Part shown: positions 24,536-36,274 of the stretch, one piece after another
Layout: each line of letters starts with the position of its first letter
Numbering within the stretch: position 1 is the first letter of the stretch
Assembly (NCBI GenBank): GCA_029747585.1
Contig: JAPEVF010000002.1
Coordinates: 174,994 to 238,993 of the forward strand
Source: Pleurotus djamor
Lineage: Eukaryota; Basidiomycota; Agaricomycetes; Agaricales; Pleurotaceae
DNA: 64,000 nucleotides
Direction of reading: 5' to 3'
Position numbers and translations under genes: made by a program
The notes under the pieces: model-generated
The model's input: only the letters and a program-made list of their open reading frames with translations
Database searches by the model: none
What the model was told of the DNA's origin: nothing

Positions 24536-24672
24536 GCGGTTTGTGAAAGCTGCAGCTCATTTCGGCACGCGTCGACGCAGCTTCTTTGGATGTGTTTGTT
24601 TCCGAAGGGGATAGCCTCCGCTCGCTCAGCGACTTCGTCCGTCCTCCACTGCAACTCCTCAAAGTGACTTGG

Positions 24673-25942
24673 ATGCAGAGAATCCAAGTTCACCGCATTG
24701 CACGACGCAGCGGGCCATGCGCACAACAACTGCGACATAACTCATCTGCTCCTTCTAAACCAAGCGATGGCGAAGCCCCTTCGCCCGCGACACCTTCCTC
24801 ACAACCTCGCGTGTCCAGCTACCATGGTCTTGTAATTCGTGCGTATCACCTTCATAGTACACTCTTCATTTGCTTATTATACTTCTACAGCAACAAGAGA
24901 GGAGGCCCTGAAAAATCCCAATGTCTACATGGCTTACAAGCCCTTTGCCGACAGTTCAAAGTCTTTCAGGCCGAGTCTTTCTTACCTGACGAAAGGTGGT
25001 TCCTCGGGCTTTGCTCAACGTCTAGCGCAACAGCAAATGCAGGGCAGAAACCAGAAGTCCAATTCGGACCCAAGGACGCGTAATGACCGTTGGAAAAGAC
25101 CCGCGCAGAGTGACTCTGCAAAAGACGTGCAGGCCTCAGGCGAGGCCAAGCCTCAGAGCGACGCTCCGTCAGAACGCCCTCAAGGTCAACGGCCACCCCC
25201 ACGCTCACGAACGCAACCACAGGCACAAGACGGCCAGGCTTCTTCTGAACGCGGCGCTTCCCAAAACACTCGTCCTCAACGAAGCAACCGAGACCAACCT
25301 TCAGGAGCGCCCTCGCAAGCAAGACCTCGCGAGCGTTTCGATGGCACTGATGTCTCATCTGCTGCACAACGACCTCGCAATAACCAGCGGGATAGACGAC
25401 CCCAAAGCAAAGCTGTTTCCGGCTCTGACACTCAAGCCCAACGACCCCGTAATCGTCGCAAGAAACAGCCCAGACCTGACAGCAAGCAACCCGTTGTGTT
25501 CAAATCGGTGAAACCGGTTGAGGGAACGCTAGAGGATGGAGAGACTGGGGCGAGAGATGTAGATGATTGGGATCCTGATGAAACTCCCCCACTTCCTCCT
25601 AACCCTGCCGGCATTTCGACTCCGGATGTCCAGATATCCCAGTTGTCTTCAATCGCATCGCCCCCGTCGTCCCGTAGCCAGATCCTCGCCCTCTCTACCT
25701 CGACGTCCCTCAAATTCGGCGGCCTGAGCATTCCCCTCGAGCACAAACAATGGGCTCGAGAAACCTTGGGCGGTGATTACTCTCAGTTTGCCCCCCAGTC
25801 CTCGAAGGACTTCATCACTAGTCACGTCGAGCTCGGACCGCTGAAACATTCGCAACTTGTCCTCTCTCATCGCCCTGACGCATCGCTTTCCCAAAGAAAG
25901 ATTGTCGGCGGCATCGTGCAAGCTTCCGTCTCGCCACCTTAG
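24673..25942 (+). CDS. predicted mitochondrial low-complexity protein, function unknown
   Basis: Two exons. Exon 1 encodes MQRIQVHRIARRSGPCAQQL followed by RHNSS, an Arg-rich amphipathic leader with a likely processing site, so import into mitochondria is predicted. After an intron of about 50 bases comes EEALKNPNVYMAYKPFADSS, then SLSYLTKGGSSGFAQRL. The middle 170 residues are made mostly of Arg, Gln, Pro, Ser and Asp with an RRKKQPR patch. A more ordered end reads SLKFGGLSIPLEHKQWARE and stops at 25942. I recognise no domain; an RNA-binding or ribosome-associated role would fit the basic composition but is speculative. AATAAAATAAAA at about 25988 may be its poly(A) signal. Confidence 0.7.
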
Positions 25943-26070
25943 TTCACCTAGATGTCTGGTTTTGATTTGCTACAGATAATATGATTCAATAAAATAAAAT
26001 GGTATATGTTCGCCAAAAAGACCCCAACACCAAGTGCGACTAAGTACTTTAAATTTATCGTAAAACCGGT

Positions 26071-27870
26071 CTACTTTACAGGTTCAACTTCAGCTTCGGC
26101 CTCTTCCTGGACGGTGGACGTAGGCATGCTGGGGCAAGGGCTTGGAAGACTGGTTGGCTCTTCAGCTTCAGCTTCAACTTCAACCCCTGGAGTGCCTTCA
26201 TCAACATCATCTTGTTTGGTTAACCATGCTGGCAGCTCAAAGTCTCTCGGCTGCTCCACCTCGAAGGGAACTTTGTAGCCAAACGCCATATGATGCCGCC
26301 GAGCTCCTCTGGACTTGGGTTGCTCTGACTGACGAATTGCGGCGAGGAGTAAGAGACTCTTTCGACGGTCAGTGTCGGAGGGTTTAGGGGTCGACCGTCT
26401 GAATACGGGTGCAGAGATAGACTCGATGGGAGGAAGCGATGTTTCCTTGTGTGAAGGGGCGAGTGAGGTTCTGATGCGTTTCCTCGGACGTGCCGCTTCG
26501 ATGAGGCGTGGTTTGTGGGCAGCCGATGCGAGGAGAGCGTCATCATCAAGGACGGCTGTATCTGAAGACGAATAGGTCGGAGGAGCATCAAGCATNTGNA
26601 CGGGNGGTTGGTCATTCGCTAGTTCTTCACCCAACGANGGGCTTGTTGTTGTAGAGGCAGTGTCGACCAATAATTCCAATGGCTTCAATGCATTTTTTGG
26701 TTTCCTCCCTCTCTTCGCAGGCGGAGCTGACANCGTCTTCACTGGAGAGGCAGCTGGAGGCGGCGGGGCCGACAAACTCTGTGGCCTAGAAAGCTTGATT
26801 TTCAGCTTCAGCGATTCTGGCTGCTTCTGGATTGGCGNTGGTTCAGGTTCTGCAATGGGGGTACTCGGAGGCTCGGACGCGATAGCGCTGTGCTCACTGG
26901 GAGGAATCTCTGGTTCGGAGACAGTTGGTGCTCTTCCAGCTGGTTTCTTCACGCGATCTGGGGGTAGGAGAACACGATATCGCTCTTCAAGGGATAGCGC
27001 TACATCTAGCATNTCCTTCCGTCGNCGCTCGCCCTCATTATAGACGGCAGCACCGTTAATATGTGCACCTGGTAGACTNCCCTCCCCGTCAGCCGAGACG
27101 CCGGGAGGAGGCGTGAAAGTTGAAGCGGGCAAGGACATGAANGCCGACGGGTCCATTGCACGTAGTTGGTCTATACGCTCCTTGAGTTTGTATTGTTCAT
27201 GCTTGAGCTTCTCCTTTTCCCGTAGGCGTTGTCGTTTTTCAAAGGTTTCGTATTTTCGATGTCGNTTCTCGTAGGCCTGATCAGAGGTATCCACAGCAGC
27301 CTATTTCCATTTCCAATGGACAGAGTAGGCAGCCATGGTAAGCTACCCAAGGCCATTGAAAAGGGAGACGAAATGGGGACGTACATCTTCTACACCCCTG
27401 GGACGAAAGCGGCCCCCTACGGCAGCAGCTTCACTCAGAGTGATGTACTCGGGGGTTTGGATGGTTAATTGCTCTTTGTAGGCTTTAATCACTTCTGGAC
27501 GATCAAAATAGCGCTCCCGAGCACTGAGGTTGAAGCGGAGACCCCGAGGGTTGGAGGAAGAGGAGGAGGAGGCCGAAGTCGAGGGGACTTGGCTGGAGTC
27601 GGTGGTGAGCAAAAACGGGGTGTCTACCGGTATCAACGGTTCATTTTCAGCTATACGAAGCGTAAGAGCNAGCAGCCTCAGTATGCNNGTGGTTAGATTG
27701 ATATGAATGTTGCGAGACGAACCTTGTCGCTTGTATGTTTCCAAAATCATCTGGTCGACTTCGCAGCCACCAACNCCTGCTCCGGGACCACCGCGACGTG
27801 CCCTCGACGGAAGAATACGCTTCTGTCGCGTCTGCGGTCCATCCTGNGTCTTGCTCGAGGATGAAGCCAT
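26071..27870 (-). CDS. nuclear protein with Sas4-like core, probable chromatin factor
   Basis: The start at 27870 gives MASSSSK, then RILPSRARRGGPG and CEVDQMILETYKRQ. Next exons: NEPLIPVDTPFLLTTDSS, RERYFDRPEVIKAYKEQL, GGRFRPRGVED. The longest exon carries the charged helix KYETFEKRQRLREKEKLKHE and LKERIDQLRAMDP, then a linker with KRGRKPK, and ends HMAFGYKVPFEVEQPRDFEL followed by an acidic tail. The helix and the FELP-type motif near the end resemble the Sas4 family of histone acetyltransferase complex subunits; I judge this from memory of the family, so the name is tentative. Codons with GAAGCTGAAGCTGAAG repeats encode the Glu/Ala tail. Confidence 0.55.
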
Positions 27871-28165
27871 GAACTTGGCACTTTTCTGGCGAGACACTCC
27901 GTTTGGCTGGGGTGTATTTCGAGATTTGTGGGCCAAGTGAAGAAAATATATCGCGTCGGGAGCAAGTGTGGCAATTCGAGCCACAAGACAGAGACAAAGT
28001 AGCCCAGCCAAAGAGGAGGCGAAAGACGAGATTATTGTGGTCTTTGCCAGTCGCCTTCACGCGGGGCCTCTCTCATTGCTCACTCTCTGACTTGCCTCTT
28101 TTGGTAACTTCAATCGTCGCACATAAACGCATAAATACTGGTACGGGTACTACAAGGTTATGAAT

Positions 28166-28726
28166 TCAAAGCCGAGCCTGCTTTCTAGCCCCTTGGACAA
28201 ATAGCCAGCCATCCTTTTCAAGAGCAGTGGTGGCATGCGTGATCATCTCTGCTGGAACCAAGATATAGTCCGTATTCCTTTGGCAAACTGATAAGGCGAC
28301 GTCCAACAGGACAGAGGCTCTGAAGGGCTTACCAGGTCGACATGGCGAACACGGGGACACTTGCAGCCTTGAGAGGGGATGTGAGGTCGCAGAGGATCCC
28401 AGTGAGTCCTATCCGTTGTCACCGATGTCAAGCTCGGCAGCGCTTTCGAAGGACGTACCGAAATCCATTGGCCCTGTGATCTTGATGCCCATCCACCCCG
28501 AGTTTTGTTTACAGTAGTCGGGCATACTGGCACTAGCCTCCCCAACCAGCGACAGCTCTTCATTCGTCCTCGTCAACGAAAAGAATCGACCATTATCCTC
28601 AGTTAAATTCTTCACAATACATGGTGGGACAGGCTGTCCTGGGTCCAACTTGACAACGAAGAACCGATCGGGCAAGACCTGAAGACGAAGAGCAGGATGC
28701 GTGCGTGAGGGCTTTGCTGGGGCCAT
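28166..28726 (-). CDS. small ACT-domain protein
   Basis: Three exons. Exon 1: MAPAKPSRTHPALRLQVLP, then DRFFVVKLDPGQPVPP, GRFFSLTRTNEELSLV, SGWMGIKITGPMDF. Exon 2: LTGILCDLTSPLKAASVPVF and AMST. Exon 3: WNTDYILVPAEMITHATTAL. The pattern of SxTRTxxELSxV, then LTGxLxxLxxPLxxAxxxxFxxST and DYxLV is the tandem ACT fold found in small stand-alone regulators related to CASTOR and bacterial ACT proteins. Ligand unknown; an amino-acid sensor role is inference from the fold. About 145 residues; stop at 28166. Confidence 0.82.
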
Positions 28727-29023
28727 TTCTGAAGAGAGGGGATGCAGGAATCCAGTCCCTTAGGATTTAGGTGAGGTTAAATGAGGGCTCTGGTTCCTGC
28801 ATCAACGGAGTCCCCGCGTTGACACATACACTGCATCGGAGAGGTTTAGAAGCTGCCACCAGAAGCTGATTCGTGGAGAGTCGAAGCAAGTTAACCTTGC
28901 CGATGAAATGCGATGGGAGACCATCAGCAGAAAGGCGTCGTTTTGCGGGGTTAGGCGGCGTTAATTCGACAATCCATCCACAAGCTATGATATAATAGAC
29001 GTAGCAGAAGTACATGGGATACT

Positions 29024-31185
29024 CTACGACCCAACAATCGACAACGTATACGTCTGCGAGTGCGAAGAGCCAGTAAATACTGTGAACACCGTCGTGCCAC
29101 TTGGCGTTCCATCGCTCGCCCATGAGGTCGATCCGCCCGAAGCAAGAAGTAAGTTTCCACCAGATGACACCTACAGGGGAGGAAGTCGGTCAGGGCAAGG
29201 GTAGTAAAGCCAATACGACGTACTGCAGAGAAGGACGTCAAGGACACCCCACTTCCACAGGTCAGAGCACCTCCGCTGACCCCGCAATTTCCTTTAGAAG
29301 AGGTCATGGTGAAGCTAGAGGCCGTGCCAGATAGCGTGAAAGTCGCCAACGTTTGTGTGGACCATGTGCCTAACGATAAAATGCCACCGACTTGGCTACC
29401 AGACCTTATAGCATGGATCGTGGCTCGGTTGGGTAACCCACCAGAGGTCTAGGACGTTGATCAGGACAACAACACGGATGTAAAGGAAGTTTCTAACCGG
29501 GTTGGGGGAAGCCTGTCCAATACGGAGATTTCAATATTCCAGGACTTCAAGACGGATTCACAAGACTACTTACGACAGTCGTAGTCTGTGCAGGAACGAC
29601 ACAATCGTCGTCAGGGCGTAGGAGGAGGATGGGTAGACGATCACTCACTGAAGAACCACTCTTCGGTGGATACTTTATGCCGCTGGATGGACATGAACCT
29701 GCTTTGGGTGCGTCTACTTGCAGTGATTAGCAGGAAGCAAAGTGAGGCACAACAAACTATGAGAACTCACTTATGGGAACGAAGGTTCCATCGATGATAG
29801 ATCCTCTCAGATTGAAGTACCAGGATATTTGGTTGAGGGTTCCACTGCTACAATCGAGTGCTGGGGTAAAGCCCTGTCCAGTTAAATCAGATCGTTGAGG
29901 CACAGGTGGTCAAAGAGTGCCACGAACTCCAGAAGCAGTCTTCAAGGCCGACGTCAACGCGGACAAAGTGAAAGTCTTTGACGTCGTCGGTGTGATGCCC
30001 TGACTCGCTAAAAAGTCGTACGTGGGCAGAGTCTGATTGAGCAGTGAGTGAGTCGCCATTTCCCTCAGCTCGGAGATGCAGCGTACCTTGAAGAGCTTAA
30101 CCACTGTCTGGAAGAACGCCGTTGCCTGTGGATCAAGACACGGTCACTCGGGGGTTTCGCCGTAATGAGGGCGATCATCTCACTTCTGCTCCTCTGGGAC
30201 TTCCGCTCGCAAGGCACCGTGTTTCGAGAGTACTGAAAGAGGACCGGTCAGCACGTAGTCCGAGATAAGAAAACATTATATGGACTCACCTCATGCAAGT
30301 ACCATGCTTACCCCATTCGTGCTAGCATAAAGGGAGTCCGAGATCAGCTGGCTCACATTTGAAGGGAAGTACGATCGCAGCTAAGTAGCTAAACTCACCG
30401 CCCAGAACTGCTCGTTGTTGCCATTGATGTCAACCCAATTCTAACGATGGTGGCCCATCAGGATTTAGCATCAGAGTCGACGGGTAATAGACTGATGAAA
30501 CTGACGGTTCGCATGAAAGATAATGTATCGCTGGCCCCGTTGCTAGTGAGGATCTGGAAAAGGCATCGAAACGGAGTGTTTGAGCTCAGCTGAAAGACCA
30601 CTTACCGAGGCGATATCCGTGTAGGCTCGAGCAGGGTCACAATCTTGTTCAAAGGTGCCATCGCAGCTAGATTGATTCTACTGTTCACGGTGCTAAATGA
30701 CCTCCCACACTCTGATAGACTCACTTGTCTGGCCAAAGTCCTGTCAAGGAGATGGATTAGAGCTTCATGATATTGGATGCGAAAAGTTGGTGCTTACCGT
30801 GGATAGTCCAACCGTTCGACGGACCAGTGGAAGGATTGGTGTCCCAGAACTAAGGCCAGTAGTAGGTCAGGTAAGTAGTATCATGATGACAGCACACTGC
30901 AACTTACCTGTGTTTGGAGGAGCAGACCCTGACATCGTACCCGACAGATGAGTCGCGTTGACGTGAATCATCGATCACTCGACTACTCACCCCAGGAGCT
31001 TCAAAGCAACAGAGGTTGGCTACCGAAGACGAATTGTGGCATGACGTGGTTCCCGACGAAGAACAACTAGAGACCAGCGAAACGTCCCTGCTAACGAACT
31101 CCAAGGGATGACTCGGAGTGATGAATGGCGACGAGAGCACTGGGCGTAGCACGGAAACAAAGACAAGGGCAAGGAGGGATGCCAT
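29024..31185 (-). CDS. secreted ribonuclease T2, copy A
   Basis: Secreted acid RNase cutting RNA through a 2',3'-cyclic phosphate. The signal peptide is MASLLALVFVSVLRPVLSSP. The body has SCHNSSSVANLCCFEAPG, LLLQTQFWDTNPSTGPSN, catalytic site I GWTIHGLWPD, and site II HEWGKHGTCMS, so His, Glu, Lys and second His are all present. It continues GSPRGAE, FFQTVVKLFKTLPTYDFL. After the catalytic domain comes a beta-rich C-terminal extension of about 110 residues (FTLSGTASSFTMTSSKG, LLLASGGSTSWASDGTPSG), seen in some fungal T2 enzymes. At least 14 exons. Lies head-to-tail with copy B, which has the same exon layout. Confidence 0.9.
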
Positions 31186-31708
31186 GCTGCGATTGAGACC
31201 CTCCCAGTCATGATTGGTTCCGTTTTAAGAGGGAAGCTAACTGCAGAGACTAACAGCCACGNGCCGGCCAGGAATCAGTTACCATCCACGTTCGACTCCC
31301 GGGCTGCGACTGATAAGAAGGGAGCGTTCGTTGCTTCATCTGAAGCATCGCTAAGCATGGATGCATATGCAGATCAAGTATGTTGCATGCTGAACTTGTC
31401 ACAGAAATAATAATAGATAGAACAGCACATGAGCCACATGCTCTGTTGAGTTGACGGACACGGTCAAGAACAAACGAAAGAGCCGATCGTGAATTACACA
31501 CAGATGTGTCAAACGCCCTCGCGCTCAATCTAAGTGGACGGGGAAGTACATGTGCACATGCTGGAGCGAAGGGAACGAAGGCAAAATGCAGATTGCCTAA
31601 AGTGGATGTGAAAGTGGAGACCGTGGCAATAGGAGCAAAACAGGGAGAGTTACAGTTGGGCGACGAATGAGTAAAGTGGCCACAGTCGGGCTACACACTT
31701 CAACGAGA
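31186..31708. promoter_or_regulatory. spacer between the two RNase T2 genes
   Basis: About 520 bases holding the promoter of copy A and the 3' end of copy B. No gene is supported; the short frames here (for example on the minus strand at 31250-31528) have no start/splice context or recognisable motif. No obvious TATA box is seen close to the copy A start. Confidence 0.4.
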
Positions 31709-33912
31709 CTACTTCCTGATAATGGCTAGCGAGTAGTCTTCGTCGCGTGCTGTTCCAGTGAATACGGTATAAACGTTCTTGCCACTGGGGACGCCGTCAC
31801 TCGTCCACGCGGTCGATCCCCCTGATGCTAGAAGAAGCCGTCCTGATGAAGCCACCTGAAGAAGATAGATAAATTGACTAGTTTGAGGATCGCGATAAAG
31901 ATAACTACGACTTACCGCGGAGAAGGTTGTCGATTCCACGTTACTACCACATCGCAGCGCGCCGTTTATAACCCCGCAATCACCTTTAGAAGATGACATG
32001 GTGAAGCTCTCCGAAGAGCCTTTCAAGGTAAACGTAGCTAGCGGTTGGGTCGACCAAGTAGCGGCAGATAATAGACCACCAAGGAAAACTTCCGACCGGA
32101 CTGGAAGAGCATGAATGGTGGCTTTGGCTGGTAGATCTCCTGGAGGAGCGGATGTCTATTTTCGAGGATTAGCGCACCGGGTGATACATAGAATGATAGT
32201 GATCACTGACCGGACGGGGACCGGGGGTAGAAGGCCGCTTCCAGAACGTAAGTATTGACTGCAGACGCTAACTTTAGCTGATTGAACGAGAACTTACTGT
32301 GGTTGTCTGCGAGCTCTTTTTATTAGAGAACAAACTAAAATTACCAGCAATTGGAAATGACTCACAGGTTCCGGTGAGGGAGGAAGGGAATTCTTCTTCG
32401 GTACATATTTTATGCCGGTTGATGGGCACGATCCCAGCTTTGGGGTATCTTGAGAAGAGTATGTTACAATGAAGAACCCACTCAAGAAGGTTCGCAGACA
32501 TACCGATGGGCACGAACGTGCCGTCGATGATTGAGCCTCTCAGGTTGAAGTACCAGCTAATTTGGAACAGATTCTTTCCATTGCAGTCTAGAGCGGGTAC
32601 AAAACCCTGTCGAGTTAATGTTAGTTGGCAGGTGCATAGATCAATGATGCGTTTCTACGCACGCCAGAAGCACTCTTTAATGCTGTTAACAATGCGTCTC
32701 TGGAAAAGGTCTTGCTTGTGGTGGGCAAGATGCCTTCGCTGGCAAGCCATTCGTACGTCGGCAAAGACTAGGTAATCGCGGTCAAGAGGGTTTAACGTTT
32801 ATTGATGCGAATGGAGGGGGAAGGGGTAGCACCTTGAAAAGCCTGACCACAGTTTGGAAGAAGGCCACGGCCTAGTAGAGAAGATCTCTCAAAATCGAGC
32901 AGGATGAAGGGGCAACGGAGTAAAATCACCTCTGCGCCACGAGGACTTCCACTTTGCAGACAGCGAGGTTCAAGAGTACTTCAGATGTATTAAGGTGAGT
33001 GACAAGGGAGGGAGGAACAGAAAAACGCGTACCTCATGCAAGTACCATGTTTACTCCACTCGTGCTGAACCAAACGTAGGTGAGGGAAATGTGACGATGT
33101 GAGGCACGAGGTGAACATACTTCCCAGAACCTTTCATCACGGCCATTAATGTCAACCCAGTGCTAAACGAGGCCGATAAGCGAGACAAAAGCATAGCGAA
33201 GACAGAAGCTCACCGTGCGCATAAAATCGAGGACATCACCAGCACCCCCGTCCACAAGAAGCTGCCACCGGATTATATTCAATGCCTGGTTCCAGACCGC
33301 CTCAAAACTTGAAACCTACATCATCGATGTTGGTATATGCGCGTGATGGATCACAGTTTTGCTCAAATGTAGCATCACAACTAGAGAAAAGTGGTAAGAC
33401 TCAAGCCTGACAACGTCCCTGAAGATCAACGAACTTGTCAGGCCAAAGACCTTCGATTTTCAAGTGCTGGTGAGTTACGTTTAAATATTGGGGAATGAAG
33501 TTTGACATACCATGTATAGTCCAGCTATCTGCTGGACCAGTCGAAGGGTCGGTGTCCCAGAACTGAGTGAGTATGGGTATCAGTGTGACTGTCCATGGCA
33601 GAAAAGGATAAGCGAAGTACCTGGGTCTGCAGGAGGAGTCCCTAATGGCACAGGGGTTAGCTATGATTCTTGAAGTTCCAGTAGTGCACACACGCCAGGT
33701 GATTCGAAGCAACACAAGTTGGTCACCGCAGTGCTGTTGTGGCACGAAGGAGGCCCGCCAATTGGGCAGCTGGAAGCAAGACGACTGGGGATAATGGGGC
33801 TCAAATCGCCGTTCTGGGCGACGAAGGGTGGTGAGCCCAAGGATAGGCTGGCGAGGAAGAGAAGACTCGGAAGGAGGAGAGAGAACATTATCGGCTGTAG
33901 GTGGCTGAGCAA
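31709..33912 (-). CDS. secreted ribonuclease T2, copy B
   Basis: Paralogue of copy A. Signal region MFSLLLPSLLFLASLSLG, with a start at 33912 or the internal Met at 33888, then SCHNSTAVTNLCCFESPG, FWDTDPSTGPADSWTIHG, LWPD, CDATFEQNCDPSRAY. Site II reads HEWSKHGTC, so the catalytic set is complete. Then TLEPRCLQSGSPRGAE, LPTYEWLASEGILPTTSKTF, ISWYFNLRGSIIDGTFVPIG and the C-terminal extension (SESFTMSSSKGDCGVINGAL, LLLASGGSTAWTSDGVPSG), ending YSLAIIRK at 31709. The two copies share exon order and intron positions by eye, which indicates a tandem duplication that has since diverged. Both look functional. Confidence 0.9.
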
Positions 33913-34264
33913 GAACGAAAGTTAAATAAATACCCATTTGACTATTGTTGGCATACACCGAGGCCACACTACGCTCAACATAGCGTTTGATCACTAACGG
34001 GCAAGCGGAGTCCAAAGTATTCCATTGCGATCTAGACAACTTTGGACAACATCAACTTCGAAAGGACTTCAACGGCGGTTCCTTGCCAAAGGTACATCTC
34101 CATTTTGCGCAGATGACTTGGGCGCTGGCTGATGGAGAACCATGGCCTATGTCAAGCAACACACACACATGGGTCACGTCGTCTCCGAAATGTACGCGAA
34201 CTTGATCTCGGTTCGCATGCAGATCATGGTTCTGCTTTTGGTTGGGGAGTATGCATCATGAACT
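33913..34264. other. intergenic region, RNase T2-B promoter side
   Basis: About 350 bases between the RNase T2 copy B start and the NAF1 stop. A possible TATA-type AAATAAATAC (TATTTATTT on the minus strand) lies at about 33925-33935 just upstream of copy B. Nothing else recognised. Confidence 0.4.
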
Positions 34265-36108
34265 CTATCTGATATTTCCGTTGCTGCCCCCATATACTGT
34301 CCATTCATCCGTCCAGTCAGAGGGTGCCTGGTCCCTTCGATCACGCACGTTCATTGGGCCCATTGAAGCACCGTACCCCATGAAAGGTAGTTGTGGCGTA
34401 AACCCGGCGTTGGCACTCAACATGGACGCAAATCGGGGGTTTATATGCGGCTGAACGAAAGCCTGTGGGTTGGGCTCGCTCGGGTTATACGGTTGATGGA
34501 AGTTCCATGCCATCGATGGGTCTGGGGAGAAAGGCGGGAAGGAGTTACCGTTGTATGGTTGCTGGTGATTAATCGGTACTGCGAAGGCAGTCCCATGCAT
34601 GGGTGAGTCTGGGGAGGTCGGAGAGGTCGGGGAATGTTCTAATATTGGAGGGCGAGAGTCGTTTCTGCCCCGCCGCGAGAAATCTCCTTGTCCGCGTCCC
34701 CTACCACGTCCCCTTGGGGGTGGGCGGGGCCTTCCTCTCCCCATACCACGCGACATAGATGGTTCCGGGTACCGCGAGTCATTCGGGGAGGGTTTGGGAG
34801 GTGAGCTAGGCGAATCATCGTTGGGAGTGGCAGTAGGGATGTCGGCGTAGGGGTCATCGTCGTAGGGCATGGGCGGGGGACGAGAAGACATTCCCGTGAA
34901 ATCGATATCATACGGACCATGCGCGGCGTAAGCATCGCCGTTCATATGATTCATTTCTTGGTCACGCATCTGAGATGGCCCAGGTGTGGAGAACCGAGAA
35001 GAAGAAACTGATCCAGCGCGCGACCGTGACTCTCCGCGGCTAGATGTTTGAAGCTCATCAACGGCGATTCTAGGAAAGAACTTGAGAAAGCAAGACTTAC
35101 GTCCGTTTTCGACGACTTTTGGCAGCAGCTTCTGCTTCGTCGTCAGAATATTCCAGCTCATGCTCAGCAGGTTCCTCGTCATATAGATTGCTCGCATCAC
35201 TGCCTTTGAGGTGTTGAATATCCCGGAGAAACACGAAACGGCTTCGCGTAGGGACATGGAAGACCTCTCGGCCAAGCTGCACTTTCGAGACATCCAAAGG
35301 GTACTTTTGGTTGAACTTGACCTGATAAAAAGGTTGTGATGTTGGACCAAAGGTCTCGTAGATCTAAATGCTGGAGTCAACGGAAATGCAGGAAAATATC
35401 ATGTCGGAAGAGCTCACATAGCCCAAGGTTTTACGGTCGTCGAAAATGAGCAGCGTATCCGAGTCAAGCGCACTTTCCGCTCCTCTGTTTGCTATCGAGG
35501 ATTCCTTCCCTTTCACAATCACGACGCGTTCATCAAGAATCGACATAATCTCGCCAACTTTCTCCAAAGGTTCATCCGGGCCCACTTCCTCCACATCAGG
35601 GATATTGATCTCAACGTCAGGCAGCTCATTTTTCGTTTGTGGGACAGCACCAGGAGCGAGGGAAGTGCCCGTCTCATCTTCATCATCCCCATCATCATCC
35701 AAAGGCTGCGCCTTTTTAGTAGCGAGACTAGGGATCTCGTCGTCATCTGAATCAGAAGCTGGTTCGGAATCGGAGGGTGATGGTGCAGAACTACATGCGT
35801 CAAAGTGATTAGGTCGAGAACGGGTGGATCGTCGAGCGTTCACGTACGTACCCCGAGCCCTCGTCATTCGTCAAGTCGAGCAAGTCCTTGCTGACTTCAG
35901 TTTCACTCTCCCCATCATCGGAATCCTCGTCTTCATCCTCATCTTCAGACGAGGTTGATGCAATGTCTGAATCTGAGTCGACGGGAGGAACAACGGCTCT
36001 TGGCGGAGCTTTTGGCGGCGGTGGGGGTAGAAAGTCTCCGATAAGGTCTTGTATTAGTAGAAGATCCTGAGGTGTTGAGCTGGGAGTCTTGAACGGTGAA
36101 GCGTCCAT
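34265..36108 (-). CDS. NAF1: H/ACA snoRNP assembly factor NAF1
   Basis: Nuclear assembly chaperone that loads dyskerin onto H/ACA snoRNAs before Gar1 replaces it. The start at 36108 gives MDASPFKTPSSTPQDLLLIQ, then a very acidic SSEDEDEDEDSDDGESE stretch. The core Gar1/Naf1 beta-barrel reads VGEIMSILDERVVIVKG, DTLLIFDDRKTLGYIYETFG, QPFYQVKFNQKYP, FVFLRDIQHLKGSDASN, characteristic of NAF1. A RKRT basic patch follows, then a Pro/Gly-rich tail with an RGRGRGRGQGDFSRRGR RGG-like segment, ending at 34265. Four or more exons. Divergent from mitochondrial EF-Ts with 166 bases between the starts. Confidence 0.92.
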
Positions 36109-36274
36109 AATCGACGCGAAAATGAGAAAATACAGGACCCCCTGATTTCAAAAATTTTGACGCTTTACGTAGGGTCGACGTGATCTCGGAGCCGGAGGAA
36201 AAGTTTGAACGGAAACGCGAGACTCCGCGCAAAAACCACAAAACCGCAAGGTCACAAAACACCCAGCCAACGCA

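Noticed and set aside
26100..26200. Short tandem repeat of GCTTCA as a microsatellite of interest
   Set aside because: It lies in coding sequence and simply encodes the Glu/Ala-rich tail of the Sas4-like protein.
29024..33912. One of the RNase T2 copies being a pseudogene
   Set aside because: Both can be spliced to full-length proteins with signal peptide, both catalytic motifs and a C-terminal extension.
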